Shown one piece after another: positions 8,095 to 17,038 of a stretch of 64,000 bases of DNA. Source of the stretch: Sulfitobacter noctilucicola (GTDB lineage: Bacteria > Pseudomonadota > Alphaproteobacteria > Rhodobacterales > Rhodobacteraceae). The stretch lies in NCBI RefSeq assembly GCF_000622385.1, contig NZ_JASD01000006.1:1-64000 (forward strand), read 5' to 3'. The notes beneath the pieces are model-generated. The model made no database searches and was not told the origin of the DNA. It saw only the letters and a program-made list of their open reading frames with translations. Every line of letters begins with the position of its first letter. Within the stretch, counting starts at the first letter, position 1. The position numbers were made by a program, and so were the translations under genes.

Positions 8095-8988
8095 TTATTG
8101 CGCGGATTTCAGCAAGCCCAACTTCTCCGCGCGCTCCAAAAGCATCCTCACGGACGATGGCTGCCAGCTGGCGCGTCCGCGCGGGGTGCGTTCGCGCATG
8201 GATTCCAGCCGGTCACAGATCGCCTGGAGCGTGATGTCCGGGTCCGCGCCCTTGATGGCGGCGACGATGGCGGGCAGGCGGTCGTCGGTTTCGCGGCGCC
8301 CGGCGCGAGCCAGCACCTCGGTAGGCAGGAGGCCGTCGCGGACGTAGGCCTTCACAGCGCGCAAGAGGCGGCTTTGGGTCCAACGACGCGCCTGAGGCAA
8401 GGGGCCGTTGATGATGCGCACCACGTCTTCCCAGGCCAAGTCGGGGCGCAACCGGCGCACATGAGGAACCCAATCTTGTGCCGTTTCGTTCAGACGCTCC
8501 ATGTAGCCGTCCTGTCGTGCCAGCCGCACCTTGCGAAGAGCGGCAGGGTCTTTGGCCCGCAGCCCAGGGTTGCCGCCCACGCGGCCCTTTGTGCGTGCGC
8601 TGGCAAGGCCGGCCTTGGTGCGTTCCCTAATTAAGGCGCGCTCGAACTCGGCCGCGGCGCCCAGAACCTGCAATGTGAATTTCCCTTGAGGGGATCCGGT
8701 GTCGATCGGGTCCTGAATGGAACGAAAGAACGCTCCCTTGGCCTCCAGACGTTCGATCACCTCCAGCAAGTGCGACAGAGACCGCGCAAGCCGGTCGATC
8801 CGCACAACGACCAGCGTATCGCCGCTCTGAACGCGTTCGAGCAAACGCGCGAGTACAGGACGCGCGCGATTGCCGCCTGAGGCGTGTTCTTCAAAGATCT
8901 CTACGCAACCCGCAGATTGAAGGGCCTCAGACTGGGGCAGGGGGGTCTGATCCTCTGTGGAAACTCGCGCGTAGCCTATCAAGGGCAT
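8095..8988 (-). CDS. serine recombinase / resolvase family protein
   Basis: A 297-residue site-specific recombinase. The catalytic domain begins LIGYARVSTEDQTP with Ser at about residue 10, then VVVRIDRLARS and GKFTLQVLGAAAEFERALIRERTKAG, the resolvase/invertase core. The C-terminal ~140 residues are longer than in small Tn3-type resolvases and carry further helical DNA-binding sequence. ATG 8988 is preceded in frame by TTG; I use the ATG. It may resolve plasmid multimers or belong to a lost transposon. A site candidate lies in the AT-rich gap upstream. Confidence 0.9.
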   Translation of the reverse strand: MPLIGYARVSTEDQTPLPQSEALQSAGCVEIFEEHASGGNRARPVLARLLERVQSGDTLVVVRIDRLARSLSHLLEVIERLEAKGAFFRSIQDPIDTGSPQGKFTLQVLGAAAEFERALIRERTKAGLASARTKGRVGGNPGLRAKDPAALRKVRLARQDGYMERLNETAQDWVPHVRRLRPDLAWEDVVRIINGPLPQARRWTQSRLLRAVKAYVRDGLLPTEVLARAGRRETDDRLPAIVAAIKGADPDITLQAICDRLESMRERTPRGRASWQPSSVRMLLERAEKLGLLKSAQ

Positions 8989-9003
8989 CAAATCATGCTT
9001 TTT

Positions 9004-9214
9004 ACAGTTTTACATACCACTAATAAACGACCGTTTGTAAACGAATGCAAGTAGGCGCTCTCTCGTCGTGCTCGTCCAAAAACCCTTGGTTTCCTTGCGC
9101 TGAGCGTGATCTGAGGGGTTCCGCCGACAGCCGCGCGCGCGTACTATATAAAGGGCGCAAGCAACGGCCAGAAAAACGCTTGGGTAATGTGCAAAAGCTC
9201 TGTATTTTGCACAT
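9004..9214. promoter_or_regulatory. divergent promoter region between recombinase and DUF1403 gene
   Basis: AT-rich near the recombinase (TTTTACAGTTTTACATACC) with the short dyad AAACG-AC-CGTTT at about 9026-9037, a possible crossover or regulator site. Near DUF1403 there is a TATATAAAG-like -10 element at about 9146. A perfect dyad, ATGTGCAAAA / TTTTGCACAT with an 8-base spacer, spans 9187-9214 and directly touches the DUF1403 ATG. Confidence 0.55.
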
Positions 9215-10282
9215 ATGAAGCCGCAAGCCTCTACTTTAAATGATGATTTCGACAATCCCCTCATCACCATCGAGGGGGAGGCGGAGGCTCACGAAGACGA
9301 TCTCTGGTTTTTGCCTGGGCCACTCGAAGAAGAACCGGATGATTTGCCTCCCGGGCCGCGGGCGGAACCGCCCGAAACTGCTGTCGTCAATGACTGGGCA
9401 AAGGCAGAGGGGCTTCACGCTGCGCGACTGGCACGCGTGGCTGGACGCCTAGGAGCTCTGGATGACCGGCTGCAGCGTGGCCCGGAAGGCTGGCGGCATC
9501 GCCTGGCCCTCATCGAGGCGGCGGACCTCAGCTGGTTCGCAGGGGATCGGGTGAGTTCTGATCGTCTGGCGCTCTGGGTATCGATGCGGCTCTCGGGCGC
9601 ACAGGATGACCCAAATGCACTGGCAAGGGTTGGATGGGCTGCTCGGCGCCTGATCGGCGGTCCCGGACCGGAGGCTGACTTGGCCGCCTTCCTGGATCGC
9701 CGCGATCCCGAGACCATCGAAGACAGCGCTGAGCGGCTCCAAGATCGCGCGGGCGGATGGCTGGACGTCATGGCCGCCGCAGCCGAGCTCCACCCGGTCA
9801 CGCGGGCTTGCATGGGCTTTCATCTCTGGAGTCTGGCGGGCCTCGGACACCACGGCGACCAGATCGAAGCCGCCGTCACCGCGTCCAGGATCGCTGCCAG
9901 CGACGGAAGCGGCGCCATCTTCGCACCGCTCGCTATGGGTGGGGCAGGGGGGCTACGTGCCTCGAGCTCACCAGCTGAACGCTTGGCCCGCTGGTTGGAT
10001 GGGATGAACAGCGCAATTCTGACGGCGATGCGTCATCTAGATGAGATCGAAGCATGGGGGTCCCGGGCAGAAGAAACAACATCCCAGCTTTCGGGACGAA
10101 CTCCGATGGCTCTATGTTCGGCGTTGACAGAGTGGCCTTTGGTGTCGGCCCCAATGGCCGAGACCTTGACAGGCGCAAGTCGCACGGCTGTCCAGCGGAA
10201 CCTCGCCTGGATGGGAGAGAGAGGCCTGATCCGAGAAGTGACAGGGCAAGGACGCTTCAGGATGTGGCGGGTCGCGTTCTAG
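9215..10282 (+). CDS. DUF1403 family protein
   Basis: A 355-residue protein of the DUF1403 family, common on roseobacter and rhizobial plasmids; function unknown. The N-terminal ~60 residues are acidic and proline-rich, the middle is alpha-helical (WRHRLALIEAADLSWFAGDR, then AAAELHPVTRACMGFHLWSLAGL), and the C-terminal part (ALTEWPLVSAPMAETLTGASRTAVQRNLAWMGERGLIREVTGQGRFRMWRV) reads as a winged helix-turn-helix. A DNA-binding or replication-related role is therefore plausible but unproven. There is no ribosome site before the ATG. A degraded second copy lies at about 36.9-37.4 kb. Confidence 0.88.
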   Translation: MKPQASTLNDDFDNPLITIEGEAEAHEDDLWFLPGPLEEEPDDLPPGPRAEPPETAVVNDWAKAEGLHAARLARVAGRLGALDDRLQRGPEGWRHRLALIEAADLSWFAGDRVSSDRLALWVSMRLSGAQDDPNALARVGWAARRLIGGPGPEADLAAFLDRRDPETIEDSAERLQDRAGGWLDVMAAAAELHPVTRACMGFHLWSLAGLGHHGDQIEAAVTASRIAASDGSGAIFAPLAMGGAGGLRASSSPAERLARWLDGMNSAILTAMRHLDEIEAWGSRAEETTSQLSGRTPMALCSALTEWPLVSAPMAETLTGASRTAVQRNLAWMGERGLIREVTGQGRFRMWRVAF

Positions 10283-11175
10283 ATTGATCTTGTAGTTCCG
10301 AAATCCAAAACAGCAAAATCGATGAGCGCGCGCACTTTTTGGGGCAGTGTGCGCCCTTCAAGGTAGACGGCAGCGACGTCGCCGCGTTCCCCGGTATGGC
10401 TTTCAAGCAACCGGACCAGCTCGCCGCGATCGAGTGCGCCGCACAAGGCGAAGCTTGGAACATACGCGATCCCAAGGCCGCGGCGTGTTAGATCGACCGC
10501 GGCACTTGCTGAATTAACGTGAAATCGGCCCTCGATCTGAGCCACGACCTGAGTGCCGTTTTGTTCGAAGGTCCAACGCTTGGGGTTTCTGCGGTTGGTA
10601 TCGACGATGCAGCTGTGTTCTGAGAGGTCGTTTGGCGTTTCTGGGCGGCCGACCCGCGCGAGGTAGTCCGGGCTGGCGACGGGGAGGCTCTCGAACGTAC
10701 CAAGTCGTCGGACCTTGAGAGAGGCGATATCGAAGCGACCAATCCGAAAGGCAAGGTCGATCCCCTCTGCGGCAAGGTCGCTGAAGGCATCGCTCAGCCT
10801 GAGGTCGATGGTGATCCCTGGGTGGATTTCGGCGAACCGCGCCAGCATTCCCGCAATGTAGACCTCGCCGAAGGTGATCGGAGCGGAAATCCTGACAACG
10901 CCTGACAACCCCTTCGAGGAGTCCGAGACATCTGCCAGCAAGTCGTCGAGATCGTCCAGCAGGGCAGGGGCACGGGACAGCAGGTCGGAACCGGCCGGCG
11001 TCAGCCCGACTTTTCGGGTTGTGCGCTGGAAGAGCCGCAGACCGAGGCGTTGCTCGAGCTCGGCCACATACTTCGAGGTCAATCGGTTCGAAATACCCAG
11101 TTGAGTTGCCGCTCCTGTGAAGGAGCCGGACTGCGCCGTGGCGACGAAGGCGCGGAGCTGATCGAAAAGGTCCAT
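10279..11175 (-). CDS. LysR-family transcriptional regulator
   Basis: A 298-residue LysR regulator. The winged HTH is at the N-terminus (MDLFDQLRAFVATAQSGSFT, then AATQLGISNRLTSKYVAELEQRLGLRLF), and the rest is the periplasmic-binding-protein-like effector domain. I place the start at ATG 11175 because it aligns with family starts; the frame is open much further upstream but that part lies opposite doxX. It is divergent from the DoxX, dioxygenase and GST genes, so it most likely controls them. The inducer is unknown; hydroquinone or aromatic compounds are suggested by the neighbours. Confidence 0.9.
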   Translation of the reverse strand: MDLFDQLRAFVATAQSGSFTGAATQLGISNRLTSKYVAELEQRLGLRLFQRTTRKVGLTPAGSDLLSRAPALLDDLDDLLADVSDSSKGLSGVVRISAPITFGEVYIAGMLARFAEIHPGITIDLRLSDAFSDLAAEGIDLAFRIGRFDIASLKVRRLGTFESLPVASPDYLARVGRPETPNDLSEHSCIVDTNRRNPKRWTFEQNGTQVVAQIEGRFHVNSASAAVDLTRRGLGIAYVPSFALCGALDRGELVRLLESHTGERGDVAAVYLEGRTLPQKVRALIDFAVLDFGTTRSI

Positions 11176-11301
11176 GTTACTATTGCGAACAAATCGTGGA
11201 AAGTCATTCTCCATCTTCGTCATTTTGGGAGTTATCCGCAAGGCGTATGTTCCTTCACAGACAGGCTGTCGCCGGGCGGCTTTCAACAAAAGGACACGGA
11301 T

Positions 11302-11724
11302 ATGACCACGCACACAAACTCTGATTATGCCGCCTTCGCACTTCGCGTCGCGAGCGGTTCGCTCTTTCTCGCCCATGGCTGGCTGAAGATCAGCGTCTTC
11401 ACCATCGCCGGAACCGTCGGCTATTTCGAGAGCCTCGGCCTGCCCGGGCTTCTGGCCTATTTCACGATCGCGGCCGAGATCGTCGGTGGCATCGCCCTGA
11501 TCCTCGGCATCGGCACGCGTCTTGTCTCGCTGGCGCTGATCCCGGTGCTTCTGGGGGCAACCTGGGTCCATGCCGGGAATGGCTGGCTGTTCTCGGCGGA
11601 AGGAGGCGGCTGGGAATTCCCGATCTTCTGGGCAGTCGTGCAGGGCGCGATTGCAGCGCTCGGCCGCGGTGCCTTCGCGCTGAAAGTCCCTGCGCTGCAA
11701 AGGGCACTGGGTCAGTTCGCCTGA
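11302..11724 (+). CDS. DoxX-family membrane protein
   Basis: A 140-residue integral membrane protein of the DoxX family with four predicted membrane helices (ALRVASGSLFLAHGWLKI, GLLAYFTIAAEIVGGIALILGIG, LVSLALIPVLLGATWVHAG, FPIFWAVVQGAIAALG). I start at ATG 11302, which follows AAAAGGA, although the frame is open further upstream. First gene of a three-gene set with the dioxygenase and the GST. DoxX proteins are linked to quinone or thiol redox chemistry, but no precise function can be given. Confidence 0.88.
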   Translation: MTTHTNSDYAAFALRVASGSLFLAHGWLKISVFTIAGTVGYFESLGLPGLLAYFTIAAEIVGGIALILGIGTRLVSLALIPVLLGATWVHAGNGWLFSAEGGGWEFPIFWAVVQGAIAALGRGAFALKVPALQRALGQFA

Positions 11725-11784
11725 TTTTCCAATCATTTCCGGGCGGCCCTTGGGCCGCTCGGACACAATCGAAAGCGGCCCATC

Positions 11785-12606
11785 ATGCGGATACATAGTT
11801 TACGAGACCTCAAGGATCGGTTTGCGCCATCCGATAGGGTGCCGGTCGTCTTTCTCGGGCACGGAAGCCCGATGCATGCGATCGAAGACGGCCCGTTCAG
11901 CCGGTCCTGGGCGCTGCTTGGCCAGAGCCTGCCACGACCGAAGGCGATCCTCGTTGTCTCGGCACATTGGATGACCAACGGAACGACACTTGTGGATGTC
12001 TCTGCCATGCCGCGCACGATTCACGATTTCTACGGTTTTCCCGAGGCGCTGTATCAAGAGCGATATCCGGCCCATGGGCAACCCGATCTGGCCCGTGAAG
12101 TGATATCGCTTCTCCACAGTCACCGCGCCGCCGGGGATGAAACCTGGGGTCTCGACCACGGTACCTGGGCTGTCCTGAAATATCTCTATCCCGATGCGGA
12201 TGTGCCGGTCTTTCAGGTCTCGGTCGACATGGGGCGGGGGCTGGAACATCAACTGGAAATCGGCCGCGATCTATCTGAACTGCGGGACCGAGGCGTCCTG
12301 ATCCTCGGCTCGGGCAATGTCGTCCACAATTTGCGCGCCATGCGCCGGGGTGGCCCGCCGCAGGATTTCGCGCAGGAATTCGATGCGTTTTTTGCCGACT
12401 GTCTCGCGGACCGGGACTTTGGCGCGCTCGCCGATGCGGAAGGGCTGGGCACCCTCTTCACGGCGGCACATCCGACCGTGGATCACTACTTGCCGGCGCT
12501 GACAATCGCCGGCGCGTCAGACGCGCGCGACGACCTGACCTTCATGACCGATGCGATCGATCTTGGATCGGTGTCGATGCGGTCCTTCATCTTTCACGCG
12601 AACTAA
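11785..12606 (+). CDS. LigB-type (class III) extradiol dioxygenase, YgiD/4,5-DOPA dioxygenase-like
   Basis: A 273-residue protein of the class III ring-opening dioxygenase family. VPVVFLGHGSPMHAIED near residues 19-35 carries the first His ligand, VVSAHWMTNG the second, and SGNVVHNLR the conserved later His. These enzymes use non-haem Fe(II) or Zn(II) to open catechol rings. It is followed 12 bp later by a glutathionyl-hydroquinone reductase gene, a pairing that suggests the breakdown or detoxification of hydroquinones or catechols. Substrate is not determined. Confidence 0.9.
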   Translation: MRIHSLRDLKDRFAPSDRVPVVFLGHGSPMHAIEDGPFSRSWALLGQSLPRPKAILVVSAHWMTNGTTLVDVSAMPRTIHDFYGFPEALYQERYPAHGQPDLAREVISLLHSHRAAGDETWGLDHGTWAVLKYLYPDADVPVFQVSVDMGRGLEHQLEIGRDLSELRDRGVLILGSGNVVHNLRAMRRGGPPQDFAQEFDAFFADCLADRDFGALADAEGLGTLFTAAHPTVDHYLPALTIAGASDARDDLTFMTDAIDLGSVSMRSFIFHAN

Positions 12607-12618
12607 GGAGACCGGGAC

Positions 12619-13578
12619 ATGCTTATGGACGGCAAATGGATGGAAAACTGGCAACCGGTGCAAAAGGCCGACAAGGATGGCCGCTTTGTGCGCCAGACCT
12701 CCAGCTTTCGCAACTGGATCACGCCGGACGGCGCGCCCGGCCCAACGGGGGAGGGCGGGTTCAAGGCCGAAGCTGGCCGCTACAGGCTTTATGTGGCCCT
12801 AATCTGTCCCTGGGCGTCGCGTGCGCTGATTGCGCGCAAGCTGAAGGGACTCGATGACATGATCCCAGTGACCGTGGTGAATCCGACCCTGACCGATCAG
12901 GGATGGCGTTTCGGTGGTTTTCCCGACGCCGACGAGGATCCGCTGTTCGGGTCACGCTATATGCACGAGATCTATACCCAGGCCGATCCAAGCTTCACCG
13001 GGCGCGCAACGGTTCCGGTGCTCTGGGACACCAAGCGGAATGTGATAGTGAACAACGAAAGCGCCGATATCCTGCGCATGTTCGATACCGCCTTCGAACA
13101 TCTCATGCCTTCTGATCTGCGGCTCTATCCCGAGGACCTGGCAGCCGCGATCGACGCTCTGACCCCCCGCCTCTACGACTTGCTCAATAACGGCGTCTAC
13201 AAGGCTGGTTTCGCATCGTCTCAGCCTGCCTATGAAGAGGCGCTGGAGGGCGTGTTCGCCATGCTGGACGAGCTTGAGGAACGGCTGACTGGCGACTACC
13301 TGTTCGGCGACAGCGTGACGGAAACGGACATTCGCGCTTTCGTGACGCTGATCCGGTTCGACGCAGCCTATCATGGTCTGTTCAAGACCAACCGGCGGCA
13401 GGTCAAGGACTACCCCCGGCTCACCGACTACATCACACGGATGCTCGACTTGCCCGGCGTGCGGGAAACGGTGAACATGGATCACATCCTGCATGGCTAC
13501 TATTCGATCAAGGCGCTCAATCCCAATGGGATCGTGCCCAAGGCACCCGATCATATCGCGGAACTGCTGAGCTTTTAA
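12619..13578 (+). CDS. glutathionyl-hydroquinone reductase (Xi-class GST)
   Basis: A 319-residue protein of the YqjG/ECM4/PcpF family, which removes glutathione from glutathionyl-hydroquinones. The active-site Cys is C63 in LICPWASRALIARKLKGL, followed by VTVVNPTLTDQGWRF and an alpha-helical C-terminal domain with ETDIRAFVTLIRFDAAYHGLFKTNRR, all characteristic of the Xi class. GGAGACC precedes the ATG. It ends just before a perfect 14-bp hairpin. Confidence 0.93.
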   Translation: MLMDGKWMENWQPVQKADKDGRFVRQTSSFRNWITPDGAPGPTGEGGFKAEAGRYRLYVALICPWASRALIARKLKGLDDMIPVTVVNPTLTDQGWRFGGFPDADEDPLFGSRYMHEIYTQADPSFTGRATVPVLWDTKRNVIVNNESADILRMFDTAFEHLMPSDLRLYPEDLAAAIDALTPRLYDLLNNGVYKAGFASSQPAYEEALEGVFAMLDELEERLTGDYLFGDSVTETDIRAFVTLIRFDAAYHGLFKTNRRQVKDYPRLTDYITRMLDLPGVRETVNMDHILHGYYSIKALNPNGIVPKAPDHIAELLSF

Positions 13579-13596
13579 GTACATCGCCTGAACAAT

Positions 13597-13628
13597 GCGA
13601 CGGGCGAGGATTACTCCTCGCCCGTCGC
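13597..13628 (+). terminator. hairpin terminator after the GST gene
   Basis: A perfect 14-bp stem (GCGACGGGCGAGGA and its complement) with loop TTAC begins 18 bp after the GST stop codon. It is followed by TATTCGTTTTG, a weak T tract. Confidence 0.65.
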
Positions 13629-13692
13629 TATTCGTTTTGCGTGTGGCTCAAGCCTAACCGACGGTGCTTCCCAGCCAAAGCGTGATCGCGGG

Positions 13693-15135
13693 GGGAGTGG
13701 GCAAAACTTGGGGGTTATGCGGCTGCTCTTTGGTACGCACCAGTTAGACGGCCGTCGAGAACGGCGGCACGCACAACGGCCACGCGGTGGGCTCCCTTGG
13801 GCGACCATCTCATTCGGCGACGTTTTCCCATGCGGGTGTTGCCGATGTCGTCTACGCAGCCCTCGGCCCGGGATGAAGAGATCGGAAGCCCCGCACGTTG
13901 CCGCCGACCATAGTCGGTCAGATTGTCCATGTTGTTCGCAAGGTAGGAATAGAGATCCCGGCACCGGGCTTGCACCCGCCGGACGGCTTCAGTTGCCACG
14001 CGGTCATCTGTACCCAGCCGGGCGCAATCGACCATCAACCATTGCAGACTGGTCGTGGCAGTCAGGACTTTTCCATGCCACAGGTACCATCGCAGCGCTT
14101 CGGCCGGACGTTTGAACAGCACTGGAATGCCGGAAAAGCCCCTGACCTGCAGCAGGCCCTTCACCGCGTTCTCGATGTGCTGAATACGCATCGAAATGTG
14201 CCACCAGTCGAGGATGTGGCGGACCTTTCCACCGACTGCGCCGCGCACGAGGTTTGGCAGGGCGGGTTCCCCGTCCGAGATCACCGTGACGGTTTTTCCG
14301 CGATCCCAACCGAGAGCCCTCAAGTCCTGGCGAAGCTGGCTGGCAGGTGACAGCACCGCCTGTTGAACAAGGCCAAAGCGGCGGCACTTGTCGTGGCTTT
14401 CGATCTTGCCCACCACAACATCGAGGTGTCGTTTCTGGTATTCCGGTCTGCATCGGATATGCGCACCGTCCAGGAAAACCGTCAGCGCAGGCGCCTCTTC
14501 GGCGGCTGAAGGAACCAGCGGCTCAGTCAGCTCGCTGTCGCAGATCTCCCGGGCAACTTTACCCAGTCGATTGCGCACCGATGTGTTCACCTGCTTCGCG
14601 CAAGGCCGAAAGGTTTCCAGGATACGCGCCGCTTCCCGGAAGGAATGACGCGCCCCAAGTTCGGCTTGAAGGCGTCGCAGTTCCGGGGTCGATCGATCCG
14701 GAAAAAAGTGCGCGAGAGGCGAAAGCGGTCCGCCCAACACAACATCGGATTTTGCATTGCAGGCACAGCGGCGAATGCGCGGCACCTTGACCTCGAACCT
14801 GCCGAAGAGCGTGTCGAGCACCCGAGACCGATAATCATGTATGGCCCGGACCCCGTCGCAGTCGGGACAGATCCTGCTTGCTTGAGAAATCTCCTCGATC
14901 TGGTCGAGCAGGATCGCTTTCTGCAACTGCCCGAGGATCGTCTTTGCATCTTCGAGCAACAACCCGAACCCCTCAGGCTGCGTGGGTCGAAACGTGCGGG
15001 ACAAACGGCCAAGATGATGCCTCTTTGTGGTTCCGTTCTCAAGGGTCGTCTCGACAATAATCCGCACTTCCATGGTAGTTCCCTTCTCAATGAACCACCA
15101 ACATACACAGACACCCCCAAGTTTTGCCCACTCCC
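13693..15135 (-). mobile_element. intact insertion sequence, ISKra4-family type
   Basis: A 1443-bp element bounded by perfect 23-bp inverted repeats: GGGAGTGGGCAAAACTTGGG at 13693 onward, and its complement ending at 15135. It carries a single full-length transposase gene. The first repeat overlaps the transposase stop codon. No target-site duplication is visible: the flanks are GATCGCGGG and GATTTAAGG. The right flank is itself the end of a different transposon. Confidence 0.9.
13715..15073 (-). CDS. ISKra4-family-like transposase
   Basis: A 452-residue transposase. It starts MEVRIIVETTLENGTTKRHHLGRLSR at ATG 15073 (AAGGGA upstream); the frame is open further upstream but that extension lies partly outside the element. 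A Cys-rich stretch (CPDCDGVRAIHDYRSR ... RRCACNAK) is probably a zinc finger. VFLDGAHIRCRP and VTVISDGEPALP supply two catalytic acidic residues of the DDE fold and SSRAEGCVDDIGNTRMGKRRRMRWS the third. The sequence is complete and the element may still move. Confidence 0.88.
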   Translation of the reverse strand: MEVRIIVETTLENGTTKRHHLGRLSRTFRPTQPEGFGLLLEDAKTILGQLQKAILLDQIEEISQASRICPDCDGVRAIHDYRSRVLDTLFGRFEVKVPRIRRCACNAKSDVVLGGPLSPLAHFFPDRSTPELRRLQAELGARHSFREAARILETFRPCAKQVNTSVRNRLGKVAREICDSELTEPLVPSAAEEAPALTVFLDGAHIRCRPEYQKRHLDVVVGKIESHDKCRRFGLVQQAVLSPASQLRQDLRALGWDRGKTVTVISDGEPALPNLVRGAVGGKVRHILDWWHISMRIQHIENAVKGLLQVRGFSGIPVLFKRPAEALRWYLWHGKVLTATTSLQWLMVDCARLGTDDRVATEAVRRVQARCRDLYSYLANNMDNLTDYGRRQRAGLPISSSRAEGCVDDIGNTRMGKRRRMRWSPKGAHRVAVVRAAVLDGRLTGAYQRAAA

Positions 15136-15155
15136 GATTTAAGGGCAACGCGACA
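15136..15155. repeat. orphan end of a tni-type transposon
   Basis: GATTTAAGGGCAACGCGACA is identical in all 20 bases to the right terminus of the tniABQ element at 36699-36718, in the same orientation with its outer tip at 15155. Everything inward of it is replaced by the ISKra4-type element, which abuts it without a spare base. It is the relic of a second tni element, or of an end moved by rearrangement. Confidence 0.85.
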
Positions 15156-15159
15156 AGAG

Positions 15160-15900
15160 CTATTCTGCGGTCAGAAAATTTGTAAGTTCCTGTACAATCA
15201 AGTCCCGATCATTATCCAGAGTAGCCACGTGATAAGAATTTTCGAGCCAGCAAAAGGTGATGGAACGAGAGGCAACTGCACCTTCGATCCGTTTGCCGTT
15301 CTCAGGACTGACGACATGATCCGTACGCGATTGCAGGATCAACAAAGGTTTGTCGAGCAGTGGCAACATTTGCCCTGTTGCAGTCACCAAAACATACCGC
15401 TCTTGGGTAACGGCATTTGGAATGCGGTCATAGCAGGTCTCTTTGTAGCCGGGGTTTTTAATGTCCGAACCAATACCGGGTTGAAAATCGCCGGTGCAGC
15501 CATCAAAAAACGCTTTCATCTGCTGCGGTGAATAAAGGCCCGTTGACCCATTGATTGTGGCAACTCTGTCAACCAGATCACCGCGCCGGATCGACAGGTT
15601 CAACGCGATCGTCCCGCCCAACGACAACCCTGCGACGCAAACGGTAGTGCACCGTGCGCTCAGCGCCTCCAACGCGTCCTCTGCAGATTTCAACCAATCG
15701 CGAAAACCAGTTTGGGCAAAATCCTCTGGCGTCGTCCCATGCCCGGCAAGCAAGGGGGCCATCACCGTGGCACCGGAAAGCGCGTGCAATCGGTGGCCCA
15801 CATAGCGCACACTTTGCGGCGTGCTGGTAAAGCCATGCAGCAACAAGACACCGCAACGGGATCCTTCAAGAAGAAAAGGCGCGGTGCTGTCGTTTTCCAT
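15160..15900 (-). CDS. alpha/beta hydrolase, carboxylesterase/lipase type
   Basis: A 246-residue cytosolic esterase of the Est30/monoacylglycerol-lipase type. LLLHGFTSTPQSV forms the oxyanion-hole region, GLSLGG at about 91-96 carries the nucleophile Ser93, RTDHVVSP the acid and NSYHVATLD the His. No signal peptide. The stop codon lies 4 bp from the relic transposon end. Upstream on the same strand is a LysR gene, and beyond that a divergent TRAP transporter; the set suggests uptake and hydrolysis of an ester or acylated acid, which is inference. Confidence 0.9.
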   Translation of the reverse strand: MENDSTAPFLLEGSRCGVLLLHGFTSTPQSVRYVGHRLHALSGATVMAPLLAGHGTTPEDFAQTGFRDWLKSAEDALEALSARCTTVCVAGLSLGGTIALNLSIRRGDLVDRVATINGSTGLYSPQQMKAFFDGCTGDFQPGIGSDIKNPGYKETCYDRIPNAVTQERYVLVTATGQMLPLLDKPLLILQSRTDHVVSPENGKRIEGAVASRSITFCWLENSYHVATLDNDRDLIVQELTNFLTAE

Positions 15901-15986
15901 ATGGCTTTCAATCCTGTCATTCGTCCGTTTCGTTCGAAATCAAGTTTTGCAGGCCGAAAAACAAATAGAGATATACGATCAGCCGA

Positions 15987-16898
15987 TCACGGTTGGCGAT
16001 CAGTCACACTTGCCTGCGATGCATATTGCGCGCGAAACATACGCAATAGGGACGTATCTGCCGCAGCGCTCCAGGCGATCGCAATCGAAAGCTCGGCATC
16101 AAGCTCCTCAAGCGGCATAATCCGCAGTGCACGAGGCATCGCCGACTCTGCTGTGATCGGATGGAAGGTATATCCACGCCCGTCCGCGACGCGTTGCAGG
16201 ATCACGTGAATATCCCATGCCTCGTCCTCGACGATCGGCGTGAAGCCCGATTGTTCAAATGCGTCATCCAACAGCGCGCGATACGCCCGCCAATTCTCGC
16301 GGACACCCATGATAAACGGTGCAGCGCGCAGCGCGTCCAACGTCATGTCAGCAGCGTCATGCGGCGCGACCAAGCCGATGGGCGAGGTCCAGACAACACG
16401 CTGCGAAATGCCCGGATCACGCACCGTGTCATGCGCCATCAAAAAACCCAAATCAATCGCACCAGTTTTGATGTTGCGCATCATGGTGTCGGTCGACATG
16501 ACGTGCATTTCCACTTGAACGCCTGGATAAAGTGCCTGAAACGTTTCGAGCCCATCTGACAACTGAGTGGACGTGGCCAAGGCCGAATAGCCGATAATGA
16601 TATGGCCCCTATCGCCCACCCCATTTCGCCGCGACGCGCGAATGGTGCGTTCAAACTGGGCCACGGTCTGACGCGCATCGTCTAGAAACCGCTTCCCGTT
16701 TTCACTGATCTCAACGGTTTTGGTGCCTCGAACAAAGATCTCAAACCCCATGTCTTCTTCGGTATCGCGCACGGTTTTCGAAATAGCTGGCTGGGCGATG
16801 TTGAGCATTTCAGCTGCGGCACGAAAGCCCCCCGCATCCGCAACAGCGAGCGCATAGCGCAAATGCCGGATCCCAAGGCTTGATGGTTTGTTCTGCAT
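15987..16898 (-). CDS. LysR-family transcriptional regulator
   Basis: A 303-residue LysR protein (GIRHLRYALAVADAGGFRAAAEMLNIAQPAISKTVRDTEEDMGFEIFVRG is the winged HTH). GAGAGGGC precedes the ATG. Divergent from dctQMP across a 140-bp gap, so it most likely activates the TRAP operon in response to the transported acid, and may also act on the esterase gene downstream. Confidence 0.92.
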   Translation of the reverse strand: MQNKPSSLGIRHLRYALAVADAGGFRAAAEMLNIAQPAISKTVRDTEEDMGFEIFVRGTKTVEISENGKRFLDDARQTVAQFERTIRASRRNGVGDRGHIIIGYSALATSTQLSDGLETFQALYPGVQVEMHVMSTDTMMRNIKTGAIDLGFLMAHDTVRDPGISQRVVWTSPIGLVAPHDAADMTLDALRAAPFIMGVRENWRAYRALLDDAFEQSGFTPIVEDEAWDIHVILQRVADGRGYTFHPITAESAMPRALRIMPLEELDAELSIAIAWSAAADTSLLRMFRAQYASQASVTDRQP

Positions 16899-17038
16899 GA
16901 AATGCCCTCTCTGGCTGAGACTGATAACGAAATGCGATCAACCGATCAAGCAATGGTATTTGCCTGTAGCTGCTGGACAAGAAAAGAAAGGAGCCGGAGG
17001 CATGCGCATGCAATTTGCGTGGCATGAAGGGGGGAAAG

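Noticed and set aside
11176..11796. An upstream extension of the LysR gene giving a 505-residue protein
   Set aside because: The extension is antisense to doxX and has no domain. The LysR family start fits ATG 11175.
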